DNA of 44,542 nt from assembly GCA_003550565.1 (NCBI GenBank), contig PUKQ01000204.1, positions 1 through 44,542 of the forward strand, in the 5' to 3' direction. Origin of the DNA: Syntrophomonadaceae bacterium. GTDB lineage: Bacteria > Bacillota > Dethiobacteria > DTU022 > PWGO01. Positions within the stretch are counted from its first letter, which is position 1, and every line of letters begins with the position of its first letter. The position numbers were made by a program, and so were the translations under genes. Positions 17,055 to 25,969 of the stretch are shown piece after piece. A model generated the notes under the pieces. The model did not search any database and was not told where the DNA came from. It was given only the letters and a program-made list of their open reading frames with translations.

Positions 17055-17234
17055 ATGGAAAGGTTTATTGATCATTGCTGTGAAAAATGTGAGCATACTA
17101 AAGATAATCCTTGTGCCCAATTTGTAGAATGCAGGCTTTCAGGGCCATTATGCCATGAAAGTCAGTCCTGTGCTGAGAAGCGCAAAGCAATTATTGAAAA
17201 GTATAGCCACAGTGAAGGTTTCCAACAACATTAA
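17055..17234 (+). CDS. Small cysteine-rich protein, cluster 2 (unknown function)
   Basis: A 59-residue protein starting at ATG 17055 (a TTG lies three bases earlier), with AAAGGAGAAGG before it. Cysteines are at 8, 9, 12, 20, 26, 33 and 39, all shared with the paralogue at 11839. Also conserved are FID before the first Cys pair, KC and HTK around Cys12, FV before Cys26, GP and HE around Cys33, and EKRKAI after Cys39. The divergent C-terminus lacks cysteine. Conservation in sequence, length and position in both operons points to a real gene tied to the NuoE/NuoF module. It may bind zinc or an Fe-S cluster; its role is not known to me. Confidence 0.88.
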   Translation: MERFIDHCCEKCEHTKDNPCAQFVECRLSGPLCHESQSCAEKRKAIIEKYSHSEGFQQH

Positions 17235-17259
17235 GAATTTAAGTAAAGGAGGGGGCCAA

Positions 17260-19101
17260 GTGTACGACAAACAAATTTTGATCTGTGCCGGTACCGGTTG
17301 TATTGCTTCCGGTGCTACGGATGTCAGAGATGCTTTAGAAGAAGAGCTTAAAAAGCATGGGTTGCAAAATAAAGTTCGGATAATTCTTTCGGGATGCCAC
17401 GGTTTTTGTGAAAAAGGTCCCATTTTTATAGTGTACCCGGAAGATATTTTTTATTGTGGAGTTACTGCGGAAGATATGCCGGAATTAGTCGAAGAGCATA
17501 TGGTGAACGGTAATACAGTGGAAAGGCTTTTATATAAAGATCCCGTTACGGAAGAAGCCGTGACTTCTCATGAAGATATCCCTTTCTATAAACACCAAAA
17601 GAGAATTATTCTGCGTAATTGTGGCGTTATAGATCCGGAAAATATTGATGAATATATTATCCGGGGTGGATACCTGGGCTTGCGGAAAGCTCTCAATATG
17701 GAGTCCGGCGAAATAATTTCTAATATTAAAGACTCAGGGCTGCGTGGATTGGGCGGAGCCGGATTTCCTGCCGGCAGGAAGTGGGAAACTGCTTATAATG
17801 TAGCTGCCGATAAAAAATATGTGGTTTGTAACGCCGATGAGGGTGACCCGGGTGCATTTATGGACCGCAGTATTTTGGAAGGGGATCCTCATTCTGTACT
17901 GGAAGGGTTAATGATCGCCGGAAAGGCGATAGGTAGCGATGAAGCGTATGTTTATGTCAGAGCGGAGTACCCTCTGGCAGTGCGGCGGTTGCGGAAAGCA
18001 ATAGCCCAGGCTGAGGAGTACGGTCTTATTGGTGATAACATTCTTAATTCCGGTTTCAATTTTACTATAAATGTTAAAGAAGGAGCCGGAGCATTCGTTT
18101 GTGGAGAATCTACTGCTTTAGTTATGTCTATAGAGGGCAAGAGAGGAATGCCCAAGCCATTGCCACGTCCCCGCACTACAACTGCAGGGCTATGGGATAA
18201 GCCAACTTTGCTGAATAATGTTAAAACCTTATCGGTAGTTCCACAGATTATTAATAAAGGAGTTGAATGGTTCACCAGCGTTGGTACGGAGAAATGTAAA
18301 GGAACCGCAGTATTTGCCCTTACCGGAAAAACTAATCGGAGCGGGCTTATTGAAGTCCCTATGGGGACAAAACTGGGTGATATTATCCATGAAATTGGCG
18401 GTGGGGTCCCCGAAGGAAGAAATTTCAAAGCGGTTCAGACCGGTGGGCCTTCAGGCGGTTGCCTGCCTGCAAGTAAGTTGGATTTGCCCGTTGACTTTGA
18501 TACTCTCATAGAGGCCGGTTCCATGATGGGTTCCGGCGGAATGGTGGTTTTAGACGATTCTACTTGTATGGTTGATGTGGCCAGATATTTTTTGGATTTT
18601 ACTTATGCAGAATCTTGCGGCCAGTGCGTCCCCTGCCGATTGGGGACACACCAGATGTTGCAAATACTAAACGATATTTGTGAAGGCAGGGGGCGTGAAG
18701 ATGATATAGAACTACTTCTGGAATTGGGTGACTATATCATAAAAGGTTCAATCTGTGGATTGGGAAAAACAGCTCCCAACCCGGTTTTGAGCACTATAAA
18801 ATATTTTCGGGAAGAATATGAGCAGCATATCAGGGAAAAGCACTGTGTTGCCCTGGCGTGTAAGGAACTTATTTTATACCGGATAGATCAAGAAAAATGC
18901 AGTGCATGTGGTCGTTGTAGAAAGCAATGCCCGGCTGAGGCTATTATTGGCGAGAAAAAAGTTCCCCATGAGATAGACCAATCAAAATGCACTAAATGTG
19001 GGATTTGTTATGAAAATTGCCCCGAAAAGTTTGATGCAGTAGAAATAATTACCGGTGAGGAAAATATACCGGCTTTGAGTGGAAAGGAGGGGAACGAATG
19101 A
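17260..19101 (+). CDS. NuoF-like NADH/FMN-binding subunit of the formate dehydrogenase, cluster 2
   Basis: A 613-residue flavoprotein subunit paralogous to the one at 12122. The frame is open upstream to 17155 but overlaps the small Cys-rich gene. The GTG at 17260 follows AAAGGAGGGGG and gives MYDKQILICAGTGC, aligned with copy 1, so it is chosen. It has the N-terminal [2Fe-2S] domain (SGCHGFCEKGP), GLRGLGGAGFPAGRKW, CNADEGDPGAFMDR, KEGAGAFVCGESTAL, the ESCGQCVPCRLG cluster motif and two C-terminal ferredoxin motifs (CSACGRCRKQCP; CTKCGICYENCP). Together with NuoE it would connect NAD(H), and possibly ferredoxin, to formate oxidation or CO2 reduction. Its stop overlaps the FdhA start (ATGA). 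Confidence 0.93.
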   Translation: MYDKQILICAGTGCIASGATDVRDALEEELKKHGLQNKVRIILSGCHGFCEKGPIFIVYPEDIFYCGVTAEDMPELVEEHMVNGNTVERLLYKDPVTEEAVTSHEDIPFYKHQKRIILRNCGVIDPENIDEYIIRGGYLGLRKALNMESGEIISNIKDSGLRGLGGAGFPAGRKWETAYNVAADKKYVVCNADEGDPGAFMDRSILEGDPHSVLEGLMIAGKAIGSDEAYVYVRAEYPLAVRRLRKAIAQAEEYGLIGDNILNSGFNFTINVKEGAGAFVCGESTALVMSIEGKRGMPKPLPRPRTTTAGLWDKPTLLNNVKTLSVVPQIINKGVEWFTSVGTEKCKGTAVFALTGKTNRSGLIEVPMGTKLGDIIHEIGGGVPEGRNFKAVQTGGPSGGCLPASKLDLPVDFDTLIEAGSMMGSGGMVVLDDSTCMVDVARYFLDFTYAESCGQCVPCRLGTHQMLQILNDICEGRGREDDIELLLELGDYIIKGSICGLGKTAPNPVLSTIKYFREEYEQHIREKHCVALACKELILYRIDQEKCSACGRCRKQCPAEAIIGEKKVPHEIDQSKCTKCGICYENCPEKFDAVEIITGEENIPALSGKEGNE

Positions 19102-21764
19102 TTAATTTAACTATTAATGGGGTGAAAATAGAAGCTGAAGAGGGAATGACAATATATGAAGCTGCCCAAAAAGCGGGTATATATATACCCGTTCTATGCT
19201 ATCATCCTGACCTTTCTACTTTTGGTGCCTGTAGAGTCTGCATGGTGGAAGCTAACGGAAATTTGGTGACTGCCTGCCGGCTTCCGGTTGAAGAAGGAAT
19301 GGAGGTGCAGACAAATACCAGAGAGGTGCAGGAAGTTCGCCTGTTCAATGTAGAGTTAATTTTGGCCAACCATAATCAGGACTGCCAAACATGTGTCCGC
19401 AATAATAACTGTAAGTTGCAAGAAGTATCTTCATTTGTAGGTATCGACCTTCAAAGGATGGAAAGAATAAGGCGTTTTCAGGTAGAGACTCCCGTGGATG
19501 ATAGTAATCCTTTTTTCCATCGGGACCATTCCAGATGTATTCTTTGCGGAATTTGTATCCGAGCTTGTGAAGAAGTTAATGGAGTAGCGGCATTGGATTT
19601 TGCTTTTCGCGGTTATAACACAGCAGTTAGTGTAGCTGGAAATAAGCCCCTTACCGAGTCTTCTTGTGAATCTTGTGGTGAATGTATGGAAAGGTGCCCT
19701 ACGGGAGCTTTGGCTCCGGTAAAACAGAAAACCCCCGAGCGAGAAGTAGCAAGTGTTTGCCCTTATTGTGGAGTGGGTTGTAACATTTTCCTGGGAGTGC
19801 GGGGTAAGCAAATAGTAGGGGTGAGAGGAGACAAAGAAAGTCCTGTTAACCATGGTGAGCTTTGCGTGAAAGGTAGATTTGGCTATGATTTTGTTAATCA
19901 CCCCGAAAGGCTGCAAAAGCCTTTGATTAAGAAAAAAGGTGAATTTGTCGAAGCTTCATGGGATGAAGCTTTAGATTTAGTAGCCGAGCGTTTTAAAGGG
20001 ATTACGGATAAAAACGGACCTAATGCTTTGGGAGCTCTTAGCTCGGCCCGTTGTTCCAATGAAGATAATTACCTCTTTCAGAAATTAATCCGGAGCCTGG
20101 GAACCAATAACGTAGATCACTGTGCCCGGCTTTGACACGCGCCAACAGTAGCCGGTCTGGCTACAGTATTCGGGAGCGGCGCAATGACAAACAGCATTGG
20201 AGAAATAACCGGAGCTGATGCTCTGTTAATTATTGGTTCCAATACTACTGAGACTCATCCGGTAATTGGCTACCGGGTGCGTAGGGCGGTTCGTCAGGGG
20301 ACCAAACTGATTGTGGCGGATCCCCGCCGGATAAATTTAGCTACTCATTCCGCCCATATTCACCTTCAGCAAAAACCGGGCACTGATGTTGCCTTACTGA
20401 ATGGGATAATTAATGTCATCATTGAAGAGAATTTGGTGGATCAATCTTTCATTGAGAAGCGCACTGAAGGCTATGATAAGTTGAAAGAAACTGTGGCAAA
20501 ATATACCCCTGAATATGTGGCAGAAATTACCGGTGTTGCTGCTGAAAATATCCGGAAGGCGGCCAGGCTTTATGGGCAGGCAGAGAATGCTGCTATCCTT
20601 TATACCATGGGTATCACGCAGCATTCTTTCGGTACAAATAATGTTTTGTCTATTGCCAATTTGGCCATGGTTACCGGCAATTTAGGCAAACCTTCCACCG
20701 GGGTTAATCCCCTGCGGGGGCAAAACAATGTGCAGGGAGCCTGTGATATGGGAGCATTGCCCAATGTTTTTACCGGGTACCAAAAAGTAGCTACCGAGGA
20801 GGCTCGAAATAAATTTGTTGAGGGGTGGGGAATAAAAGTTGATATTAATCCCGGCCTTACAGTTACGGAAATGTTTGATGGGGCGGATAATGGCGATATT
20901 AAGGGCATGTATATCATGGGAGAAAATCCTGTAGTGAGCGATGCCAATTCTTCTCATGTAGTAGAAGCCCTGGAGAATCTTGAATTTTTGGTAGTTCAGG
21001 ATATTTTTCTTACCGAAACTGCCCGGTATGCTGATGTGGTTCTGCCGGCGGCTTCTTTTGCAGAGAAAATAGGGACTTATACCAACACGGAGCGTCGGGT
21101 GCAATTAAGCCATGCTGCTGTTGAATCTCCGGGTGAGGCTCGCCCGGATTGGGAAATAATTACCAGACTGGCTGCCAAAATGGGGTTTGAATGGAATTAT
21201 GCAAATGCCGAAGATATATTTAAAGAAATTGCTTATCTAACGCCCAGCTATGGTGGAATGACTTATGAACGCTTAAAAGAAAAAGGTTTGCAGTGGCCTT
21301 GTCCGGATGAAAAACATCCCGGTACCACTTACTTGCACAGCGATGAATTTAAACGGGGATTGGGGCTATTTAGTGCTGTAGAATACCAGCCTCCGGCGGA
21401 AGAAACGGATAACGATTATCCTTTGATTCTTACTACAGGACGCAATCTTTTCCATTATCATACCGGAACCATGACCCGTCGTTCTGAAGGTCTGTTGGAA
21501 TACCGTCCTGAAGAATTGGTGCAAATTAATCCCGATGATGCGGCGCAATTAAAAATAGAAGATGGTGATCAGGTAGAGGTAATTTCTCGCCGGGGGAAAG
21601 TAAAGGCAAAAGCTTCTCTTACCGAGGTGGTTATGCCCGGCGTAGTTTTTATGACTTTCCATTACCATGAAGCCCTTACTAATCTTCTAACCAACAGCGC
21701 TCTTGATCCCGTAGCCAAAACTCCGGAACTTAAAACCTGTGCCGTTAAAGTAATAAAGGCATAA
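19098..21764 (+). CDS. fdhA: Selenocysteine-containing formate dehydrogenase catalytic subunit
   Basis: The gene is one 888-residue reading frame with an in-frame TGA at 20133-20135 (codon 346) read as selenocysteine. The residues around it, DHCARL-Sec-HAPTVAG, are the formate dehydrogenase active site. The sequence continues in frame after the TGA with all family motifs. The enzyme oxidises formate or reduces CO2 at a Mo or W bis-pterin centre. The N-terminus has a [2Fe-2S] domain, a His-Cys cluster (HNQDCQTC), two ferredoxin motifs ([23 protein letters not shown]) and the CPYCGVGC cluster, followed by Lys258. Arg540 lies in [20 protein letters not shown]. The C-terminal pterin-binding domain is present. 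Standard gene callers would split it into 19098-20135 and 20184-21764. Confidence 0.97.
20133..20164 (+). promoter_or_regulatory. Selenocysteine UGA codon with bacterial SECIS hairpin
   Basis: After TGA (20133-20135), GTAGCC (20148-20153) and GGCTAC (20159-20164) form a perfect 6-bp stem around the 5-nt loop GGTCT. A GGUCU-type loop at this distance is also the key feature of the E. coli fdhF SECIS recognised by SelB (established knowledge). It supports recoding of this codon. Confidence 0.9.
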
Positions 21765-21770
21765 AAAATC

Positions 21771-21800
21771 AGCCTGGCCTTAAATAAAAGAGGCCAGGCT
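21771..21800 (+). terminator. Hairpin terminator after fdhA
   Basis: AGCCTGGCCT (21771-21780) and AGGCCAGGCT (21791-21800) form a perfect 10-bp stem with a 10-nt loop just after the fdhA stop. There is no good T-run, so it may be a weak or bidirectional terminator or a 3' stabiliser. Confidence 0.6.
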
Positions 21801-21943
21801 GTGATTTGTCAACTATCTGAATATTTAGTAAAGATGGTTATTGAATAAGTCCCCTGACAGCTCTAATCACCTGATGAAGCGTCTGAAAATAATCTTGCTA
21901 TTTTAGGTGTTTCCAAAATATAGATTGTTCCGGAGGTGGCATT

Positions 21944-22780
21944 ATGGAGCAAAATTATAATTATGCTCCGCGAGAGATCATCAAAGTTAAAGAAGGTATT
22001 CCCGAAAAGATGGAGGATAAAGTAGCCAGGGAAGAACCGGTGACCATTTTTTTAAATGATAAAGAGTTGGTCACCATGATGGCTACTCCGGTGGATTTAG
22101 AATATTTAGCCCTGGGTTTTTTATGTTCTGAAGGTTTTTTAGAAAGCAAAGACGATGTATTAAAGCTCCATGCTGATATAGAAAAAGGCTTGATATATGT
22201 TAATAGTAAAGAAGAAAAAGCAGCGTGGGCTGAGCAATTATACGGGCGCCGTACCATCACCACCGGTTGTGGAAAAGGCTCAACTTTTTTTAGCGCGTGG
22301 GATTCCTTGCGCAGCAGGCCTGCAAATGATGAATTTCGGGTTGATGCTTCCTGGATTCTTTTCCTGGTTAAATCTATGCAAGAAAAGGCACAAATATTTA
22401 GAGAAACGGGTGGTGTTCACAGTGCAGCCCTTGGCGATGAGAAAGGGATCCAAATATTTACCGAAGATGTGGGCAGACATAATGCTTTAGATAAAATTGT
22501 GGGTCAATGTTTTTGGAAAGATATTTCCCTAACAGATAAAGTACTTATTTCCAGTGGACGGATTTCATCGGAAATGATGTTAAAGGCTGCCAAGCTGCAA
22601 GTCCCGGTGGTAGTTTCTCGAGCAGCTCCTACTACCCTGGGCGTTGATTTGGCGGAAAAAATGTCTATTACCATGGTGGGATTCGCCCGAAATAAACGCC
22701 TCAATATTTACAGCTGCCCGGAAAGAATAGTAATGGATAATTCCAGTAAGGGAGGAAGTTGCGCCGATTATGAACCGTGA
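21944..22780 (+). CDS. fdhD: Formate dehydrogenase accessory sulfurtransferase FdhD
   Basis: FdhD carries sulfur from the IscS-type desulfurase to the molybdenum cofactor of formate dehydrogenase and is needed for its activity. The 278-residue protein has TTGCGKGS with Cys109. In E. coli this place holds a CxxC pair; here only one cysteine is present. Other family blocks are FCSEG-type text (FLCSEGF), GGVHSAAL, EDVGRHNALDKIVG, SSGRISSEMMLKAA, VSRAAPTTLGVDLA and GFARNKRLNIYS. A TTCCGGAGGTGG ribosome site precedes the ATG. It lies 180 bases after fdhA, past a hairpin, so it may be partly co-transcribed. Its position supports an active formate dehydrogenase in copy 2. Confidence 0.95.
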   Translation: MEQNYNYAPREIIKVKEGIPEKMEDKVAREEPVTIFLNDKELVTMMATPVDLEYLALGFLCSEGFLESKDDVLKLHADIEKGLIYVNSKEEKAAWAEQLYGRRTITTGCGKGSTFFSAWDSLRSRPANDEFRVDASWILFLVKSMQEKAQIFRETGGVHSAALGDEKGIQIFTEDVGRHNALDKIVGQCFWKDISLTDKVLISSGRISSEMMLKAAKLQVPVVVSRAAPTTLGVDLAEKMSITMVGFARNKRLNIYSCPERIVMDNSSKGGSCADYEP

Positions 22781-22868
22781 AACCATAAAATGCAATATTG
22801 AGGGAATGAAAATTATATTTTAAAAAGATGATTGTTTATATAAATAGCAATATATCCGTCATTTATCT

Positions 22869-22947
22869 GACAAAGTAAATATATTTCTCTCATTTGCAAG
22901 ACTAAGTGCAACCCATCCTTCCGGTGGGGGATTGCATTTACTTTGTC
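22869..22947 (+). other. Structured intergenic element after fdhD
   Basis: GACAAAGTAAAT (22869-22880) and ATTTACTTTGTC (22936-22947) are perfect 12-base inverted repeats. Inside them TGCAACCCATCC and GGTGGGGGATTGCA (about 22907-22935) form a second stem with a TTCC loop. The element could be a terminator for fdhD, a small mobile repeat or a regulatory RNA. It has no long T-run. The rest of the 22781-23077 gap is AT-rich and holds the following promoter. Confidence 0.5.
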
Positions 22948-22991
22948 AATTAACCAAAAATATTTAAATGGCGCAAATACCAAATAAAAGG

Positions 22992-23021
22992 TTGACTAAA
23001 GCAGCAGGTTTCATTTATGAT
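22992..23021 (+). promoter_or_regulatory. Probable promoter of the ferredoxin oxidoreductase genes
   Basis: TTGACT (22992-22997) and TATGAT (23016-23021) with an 18-base spacer, about 57 bases before the ferredoxin-subunit start. Confidence 0.55.
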
Positions 23022-23077
23022 ATAGTCTAATACAAAAATCATGAAATTGGCAAAAGAAGGAGGCGAGGAAATAAGCC

Positions 23078-23287
23078 ATGGGGAAAATAGTTATGGATAT
23101 TGAAAGATGTAAGGGTTGTGGCTACTGTGTGTCAGTTTGTCCCCAAAAGCTTATTAATATTAATAATACTTATAATCGCAAAGGCTTTCCCGTGGCCAGT
23201 TTTAAGCCTGAAAAGGATGATGATTGCAAAGCTTGTAAGTTATGCGCCGAAATTTGCCCGGATGTAGTCATCGAGGTTTATAAATAG
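23078..23287 (+). CDS. 2-oxoacid:ferredoxin oxidoreductase delta (ferredoxin) subunit
   Basis: A 69-residue protein with two [4Fe-4S] cysteine motifs: CKGCGYCVSVCP near residue 11 and CKACKLCAEICP near residue 50. Length and spacing are typical for the delta subunit of four-subunit 2-oxoacid:ferredoxin oxidoreductases, and the other subunits follow in order. GAAGGAGGCGAGG precedes the ATG. It carries electrons from the TPP-bound intermediate toward soluble ferredoxin. An intrinsic terminator lies just after it, so it may be expressed more strongly than the three downstream subunits. Confidence 0.9.
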   Translation: MGKIVMDIERCKGCGYCVSVCPQKLININNTYNRKGFPVASFKPEKDDDCKACKLCAEICPDVVIEVYK

Positions 23288-23304
23288 TAAAGGAAGGCTG
23301 CTTT

Positions 23305-23330
23305 AAAGAAGACGGTGTCTTCTTTTTTTG
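23305..23330 (+). terminator. Intrinsic terminator between delta and alpha subunits
   Basis: AAAGAAGAC (23305-23313) and GTCTTCTTT (23317-23325) form a 9-bp stem with a GGT loop, running into T7. It is a canonical terminator or attenuator inside the presumed operon. Confidence 0.75.
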
Positions 23331-23450
23331 TATATAGTAGGAAAAATTTCAGGGAAGCGGTATTTAATATACCAAAGAACTTAATAATATTTAATGAGCT
23401 ATTTTAAAAAAGTGGCAGAGATGCTTATTGTCCAATAAGGAGTGAGTTGT

Positions 23451-24530
23451 GTGCCGGAGGAAAGAGTTTTAATAAGGGGTTGTGTTGCCTTAGCCCAAGG
23501 AGCAATACAGGCAGGATGTCGTTTTTATTTCGGTTATCCTATAACACCTCAAAATGACATTCCCGAGTACCTTTCCGAACATCTTCCCCGGGCGGGAGGA
23601 GTTTTCATTCAGGCAGAAAGTGAATTGGCTTCTATAAACATGTTAATGGGTGCAGCTGCTGCAGGAGAAAGGGCTATGACATCTTCTTCTGGTCCGGGAA
23701 TATCTCTTATGCAGGAAGGTATATCTTATATGGCAGGTTCTGAACTGCCGGGGGTAATAGTGAACGTTACCCGCAGTGGTCCGGGATTAGGTGGCATTGC
23801 TCCCACGCAGGGAGATTACAAGCAGGCTACTCATGGTGGGGGGCACGGTGACTATCGTATGATTGTACTTGCGCCAAATTCTGTGCAGGAAATGCACGAT
23901 CTTACTATGGAAGCTTTTAACCTGGCTGATGCTTACCGCAACCCGGCTATGATTTTAACAGACGCTATCCTGGGACAAATGAAAGAGCCCATGCTAATTG
24001 AAAATCGCTTATCAAAAGCACCACCCAAACCCTGGGCTGTAACGGGAGCTAAGGGGAGGTCTCCGCAGCTTGTAAAATCCTTATACCTCAAGGAAGGCGA
24101 AATGTTCGAGCATAACTGGAAAATGTATGAAAAATATCAAGAGCTTGCGAAAAATGAAGTCCGGGCCGAAGTGGACTTGCCGGAAAAGGCAGATTTAGTG
24201 CTTGTCTCATTTGGTTCCTGCTCACGAGTAGTTCAAACAGCGGTTAAAAAGGCTCGCCAGAGAGGTGTAAATGTAGGCATGGTAAGACCTATAACACTTT
24301 TCCCGTTTCCAATGGAAACAATCCGTAACGCAGTGAAGCAAACCGGTCGAGCTCTGGTAGTAGAAATGAATACAGGTCAGATGGTAGATGATGTAAGATT
24401 GGCTGCTGCCAAAGAAGGAGAAATTTATTTCAAAGGATATCCGGGTGGAGCTATACCTACACCTGGCGAAATTGAGGAAGAAATTGACAAACTATGTGAA
24501 GTGGGTGAAAAAAATGTCGCAGGCAGCTGA
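23451..24530 (+). CDS. vorB: 2-oxoacid:ferredoxin oxidoreductase alpha subunit, VorB-type
   Basis: A 359-residue subunit binding the pyrimidine side of TPP. Two GTG codons are possible: 23442 sits inside the ribosome site AAGGAG, so I choose 23451. The sequence has FYFGYPITPQNDIPEYLSE, QAESELASINM, TSSSGPGISLMQEG, GGPGLGG-type text (SGPGLGGIAPTQGDY) and GGGHGDYR, all close to the branched-chain 2-oxoacid (VorB) and 2-oxoglutarate (KorA) enzymes. Substrate cannot be fixed from motifs: the VorB-like text favours 2-oxoisovalerate, while succinyl-CoA genes nearby would fit 2-oxoglutarate. Product is the corresponding acyl-CoA plus CO2, with electrons to ferredoxin. It overlaps the beta-subunit gene. 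Confidence 0.88.
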   Translation: MPEERVLIRGCVALAQGAIQAGCRFYFGYPITPQNDIPEYLSEHLPRAGGVFIQAESELASINMLMGAAAAGERAMTSSSGPGISLMQEGISYMAGSELPGVIVNVTRSGPGLGGIAPTQGDYKQATHGGGHGDYRMIVLAPNSVQEMHDLTMEAFNLADAYRNPAMILTDAILGQMKEPMLIENRLSKAPPKPWAVTGAKGRSPQLVKSLYLKEGEMFEHNWKMYEKYQELAKNEVRAEVDLPEKADLVLVSFGSCSRVVQTAVKKARQRGVNVGMVRPITLFPFPMETIRNAVKQTGRALVVEMNTGQMVDDVRLAAAKEGEIYFKGYPGGAIPTPGEIEEEIDKLCEVGEKNVAGS

Positions 24531-25293
24531 AAAAAAAGTATTTAGTAAGCCCTCCTGTTTAAAACCCAATCCGTTTCATTTTTGTCCCGGTTGTCATCAC
24601 GGGGTTATTCATCGTCTTATTGCTGAAAGCATTGACTTTCACGAAATTGCTTCTCAAGCGGTTGCCGTTATTGGTGTAGGGTGTGGGGTGTTTTTATATA
24701 ATTATATTGCGGTGGATGCGTGCGAGGCTCCTCATGGGAGAGCCCCTGCTCTGGCAACTGGTTTAAAAAGAGCTTCACCTGATAGCGTAGTGTTTACCTA
24801 TCAGGGCGATGGAGACTTAGGGGCCATTGGTACTTCAGAGATAATTCACGCGGCTAATCGAGGAGAAAATATTACTGTGTTTTTTGTGAATAATAGTGTT
24901 TATGGTATGACTGGCGGTCAGATGGCTCCAACTACCCTTAGTGGCCAAAAAACTACCACCTCTCCCTTAGGAAGAAATTACCAGAGTGACGGATACCCCC
25001 TGCGAGTGGCGGAGTTGATTGCTTCTTTAGAGGGCAGTACTTATGTAGAAAGAGTAGCCTGCCATACCCCTAAATTAATTAACCGTGCCCGTAAAGCAGT
25101 ACTCCGGGGCATGAAAATACAAATACAGGGAAAAGGTTTTTCCCTCATTGAGTTTATTTCAGCTTGTCCCACAAATTGGCGATTGCCTCCTGATAAGGCT
25201 GTAGAGAGAATGGAGGAAACCATGCTGGAGGTGTATCCTTTAGGGGTTTACAAGGATCCTGCTACTCAGGGCCTGAATTTAGATGAAGCATGA
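24514..25293 (+). CDS. 2-oxoacid:ferredoxin oxidoreductase beta (TPP-binding) subunit
   Basis: A 259-residue subunit starting at ATG 24514 inside the end of the alpha gene (17-base overlap, weak ribosome site, likely coupled). The upstream frame is open to 24445, but the family N-terminus LKPNPFHFCPGCHHG fits the later start. The TPP/Mg motif is GDGDLGAIG followed by NNSVYGMTGGQM about 28 residues on. PTTLSGQKTTTSPLGR is a family block near the substrate site. It catalyses the decarboxylation step with the alpha subunit. Together with delta, alpha and gamma subunits it completes the enzyme. Confidence 0.92.
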   Translation: MSQAAEKKVFSKPSCLKPNPFHFCPGCHHGVIHRLIAESIDFHEIASQAVAVIGVGCGVFLYNYIAVDACEAPHGRAPALATGLKRASPDSVVFTYQGDGDLGAIGTSEIIHAANRGENITVFFVNNSVYGMTGGQMAPTTLSGQKTTTSPLGRNYQSDGYPLRVAELIASLEGSTYVERVACHTPKLINRARKAVLRGMKIQIQGKGFSLIEFISACPTNWRLPPDKAVERMEETMLEVYPLGVYKDPATQGLNLDEA

Positions 25294-25328
25294 TCAAAGA
25301 CTTGTAAATAAGATTGGAGGTATTGCTC

Positions 25329-25898
25329 TTGGAATATACAGTGGTTATGTCCGGGTTTGGGGGCCAGGGGGTTCTTTTAATGGGAGATTTATTGGCCTAT
25401 AGTGCCATGAAGGCAGGTCTTCAAGTAACCTGGATGCCTTCTTACGGGGTAGAGATGCGAGGAGGTACGGCTAATTGTACAGTAGTTGTTTCAGATGAAA
25501 AAATAGGTTCACCCATCGTAGATAGACCAACAGCAGTTTTGGCTATGAATCTTCCCGCCATGGAAAAGTTTCAGGCTTACCTTCCTTCCGGTGGACTGTT
25601 ATTGGTTAATAGTACTATAGTTAAAAAGGTAGAGAATCCCCGTGATGATGTGAAAATTATTATGGTTCCTACCCAAAAGTTAGCGGAAGAAGCCGGTGAC
25701 AAAAAAATGAGCAACATTGCTATGTTGGGGGCTTTTCTTGGTGCAAGCAATGTTTTATCGGTAGATTTTATTGAAGAATGCCTGGATTCTTTTTTACCTG
25801 CAGAACGAAAAAAACTATTACCCCGTTTCGGACAAACTCTTCGTCTGGGCAAGGATTTTGTGAATGGTAACTTTAACCAACATGAAGCTTGTTCATAA
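25329..25898 (+). CDS. 2-oxoacid:ferredoxin oxidoreductase gamma subunit
   Basis: A 189-residue protein with [19 protein letters not shown] at its N-terminus and [18 protein letters not shown], both typical of the gamma (CoA-side) subunit. The frame is open to 25314, but GGAGG at 25315-25319 makes the TTG at 25329 the likely start. The C-terminus is a short helical region ending before a convergent gene. It is the last gene of the delta-alpha-beta-gamma set, 35 bases after the beta subunit. Confidence 0.92.
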   Translation: MEYTVVMSGFGGQGVLLMGDLLAYSAMKAGLQVTWMPSYGVEMRGGTANCTVVVSDEKIGSPIVDRPTAVLAMNLPAMEKFQAYLPSGGLLLVNSTIVKKVENPRDDVKIIMVPTQKLAEEAGDKKMSNIAMLGAFLGASNVLSVDFIEECLDSFLPAERKKLLPRFGQTLRLGKDFVNGNFNQHEACS

Positions 25899-25969
25899 CA
25901 AATTTTTAAAGTATAAGGTATTTAATGGTGGCATGAAAGTTTAGAAGATGTTTTTTAAGGTCTGCCAGT

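Noticed and set aside
17155-17259. N-terminal extension of the cluster 2 NuoF-type gene
   Set aside because: It overlaps the conserved small Cys-rich gene, and a strong ribosome site precedes the GTG at 17260, which aligns with copy 1.
19098-20135. A separate, truncated 345-residue oxidoreductase followed by a second gene starting at 20184
   Set aside because: The TGA lies exactly at the Sec position of formate dehydrogenases, a SECIS-type hairpin follows, and the downstream part continues in the same frame with no ribosome site at 20184.
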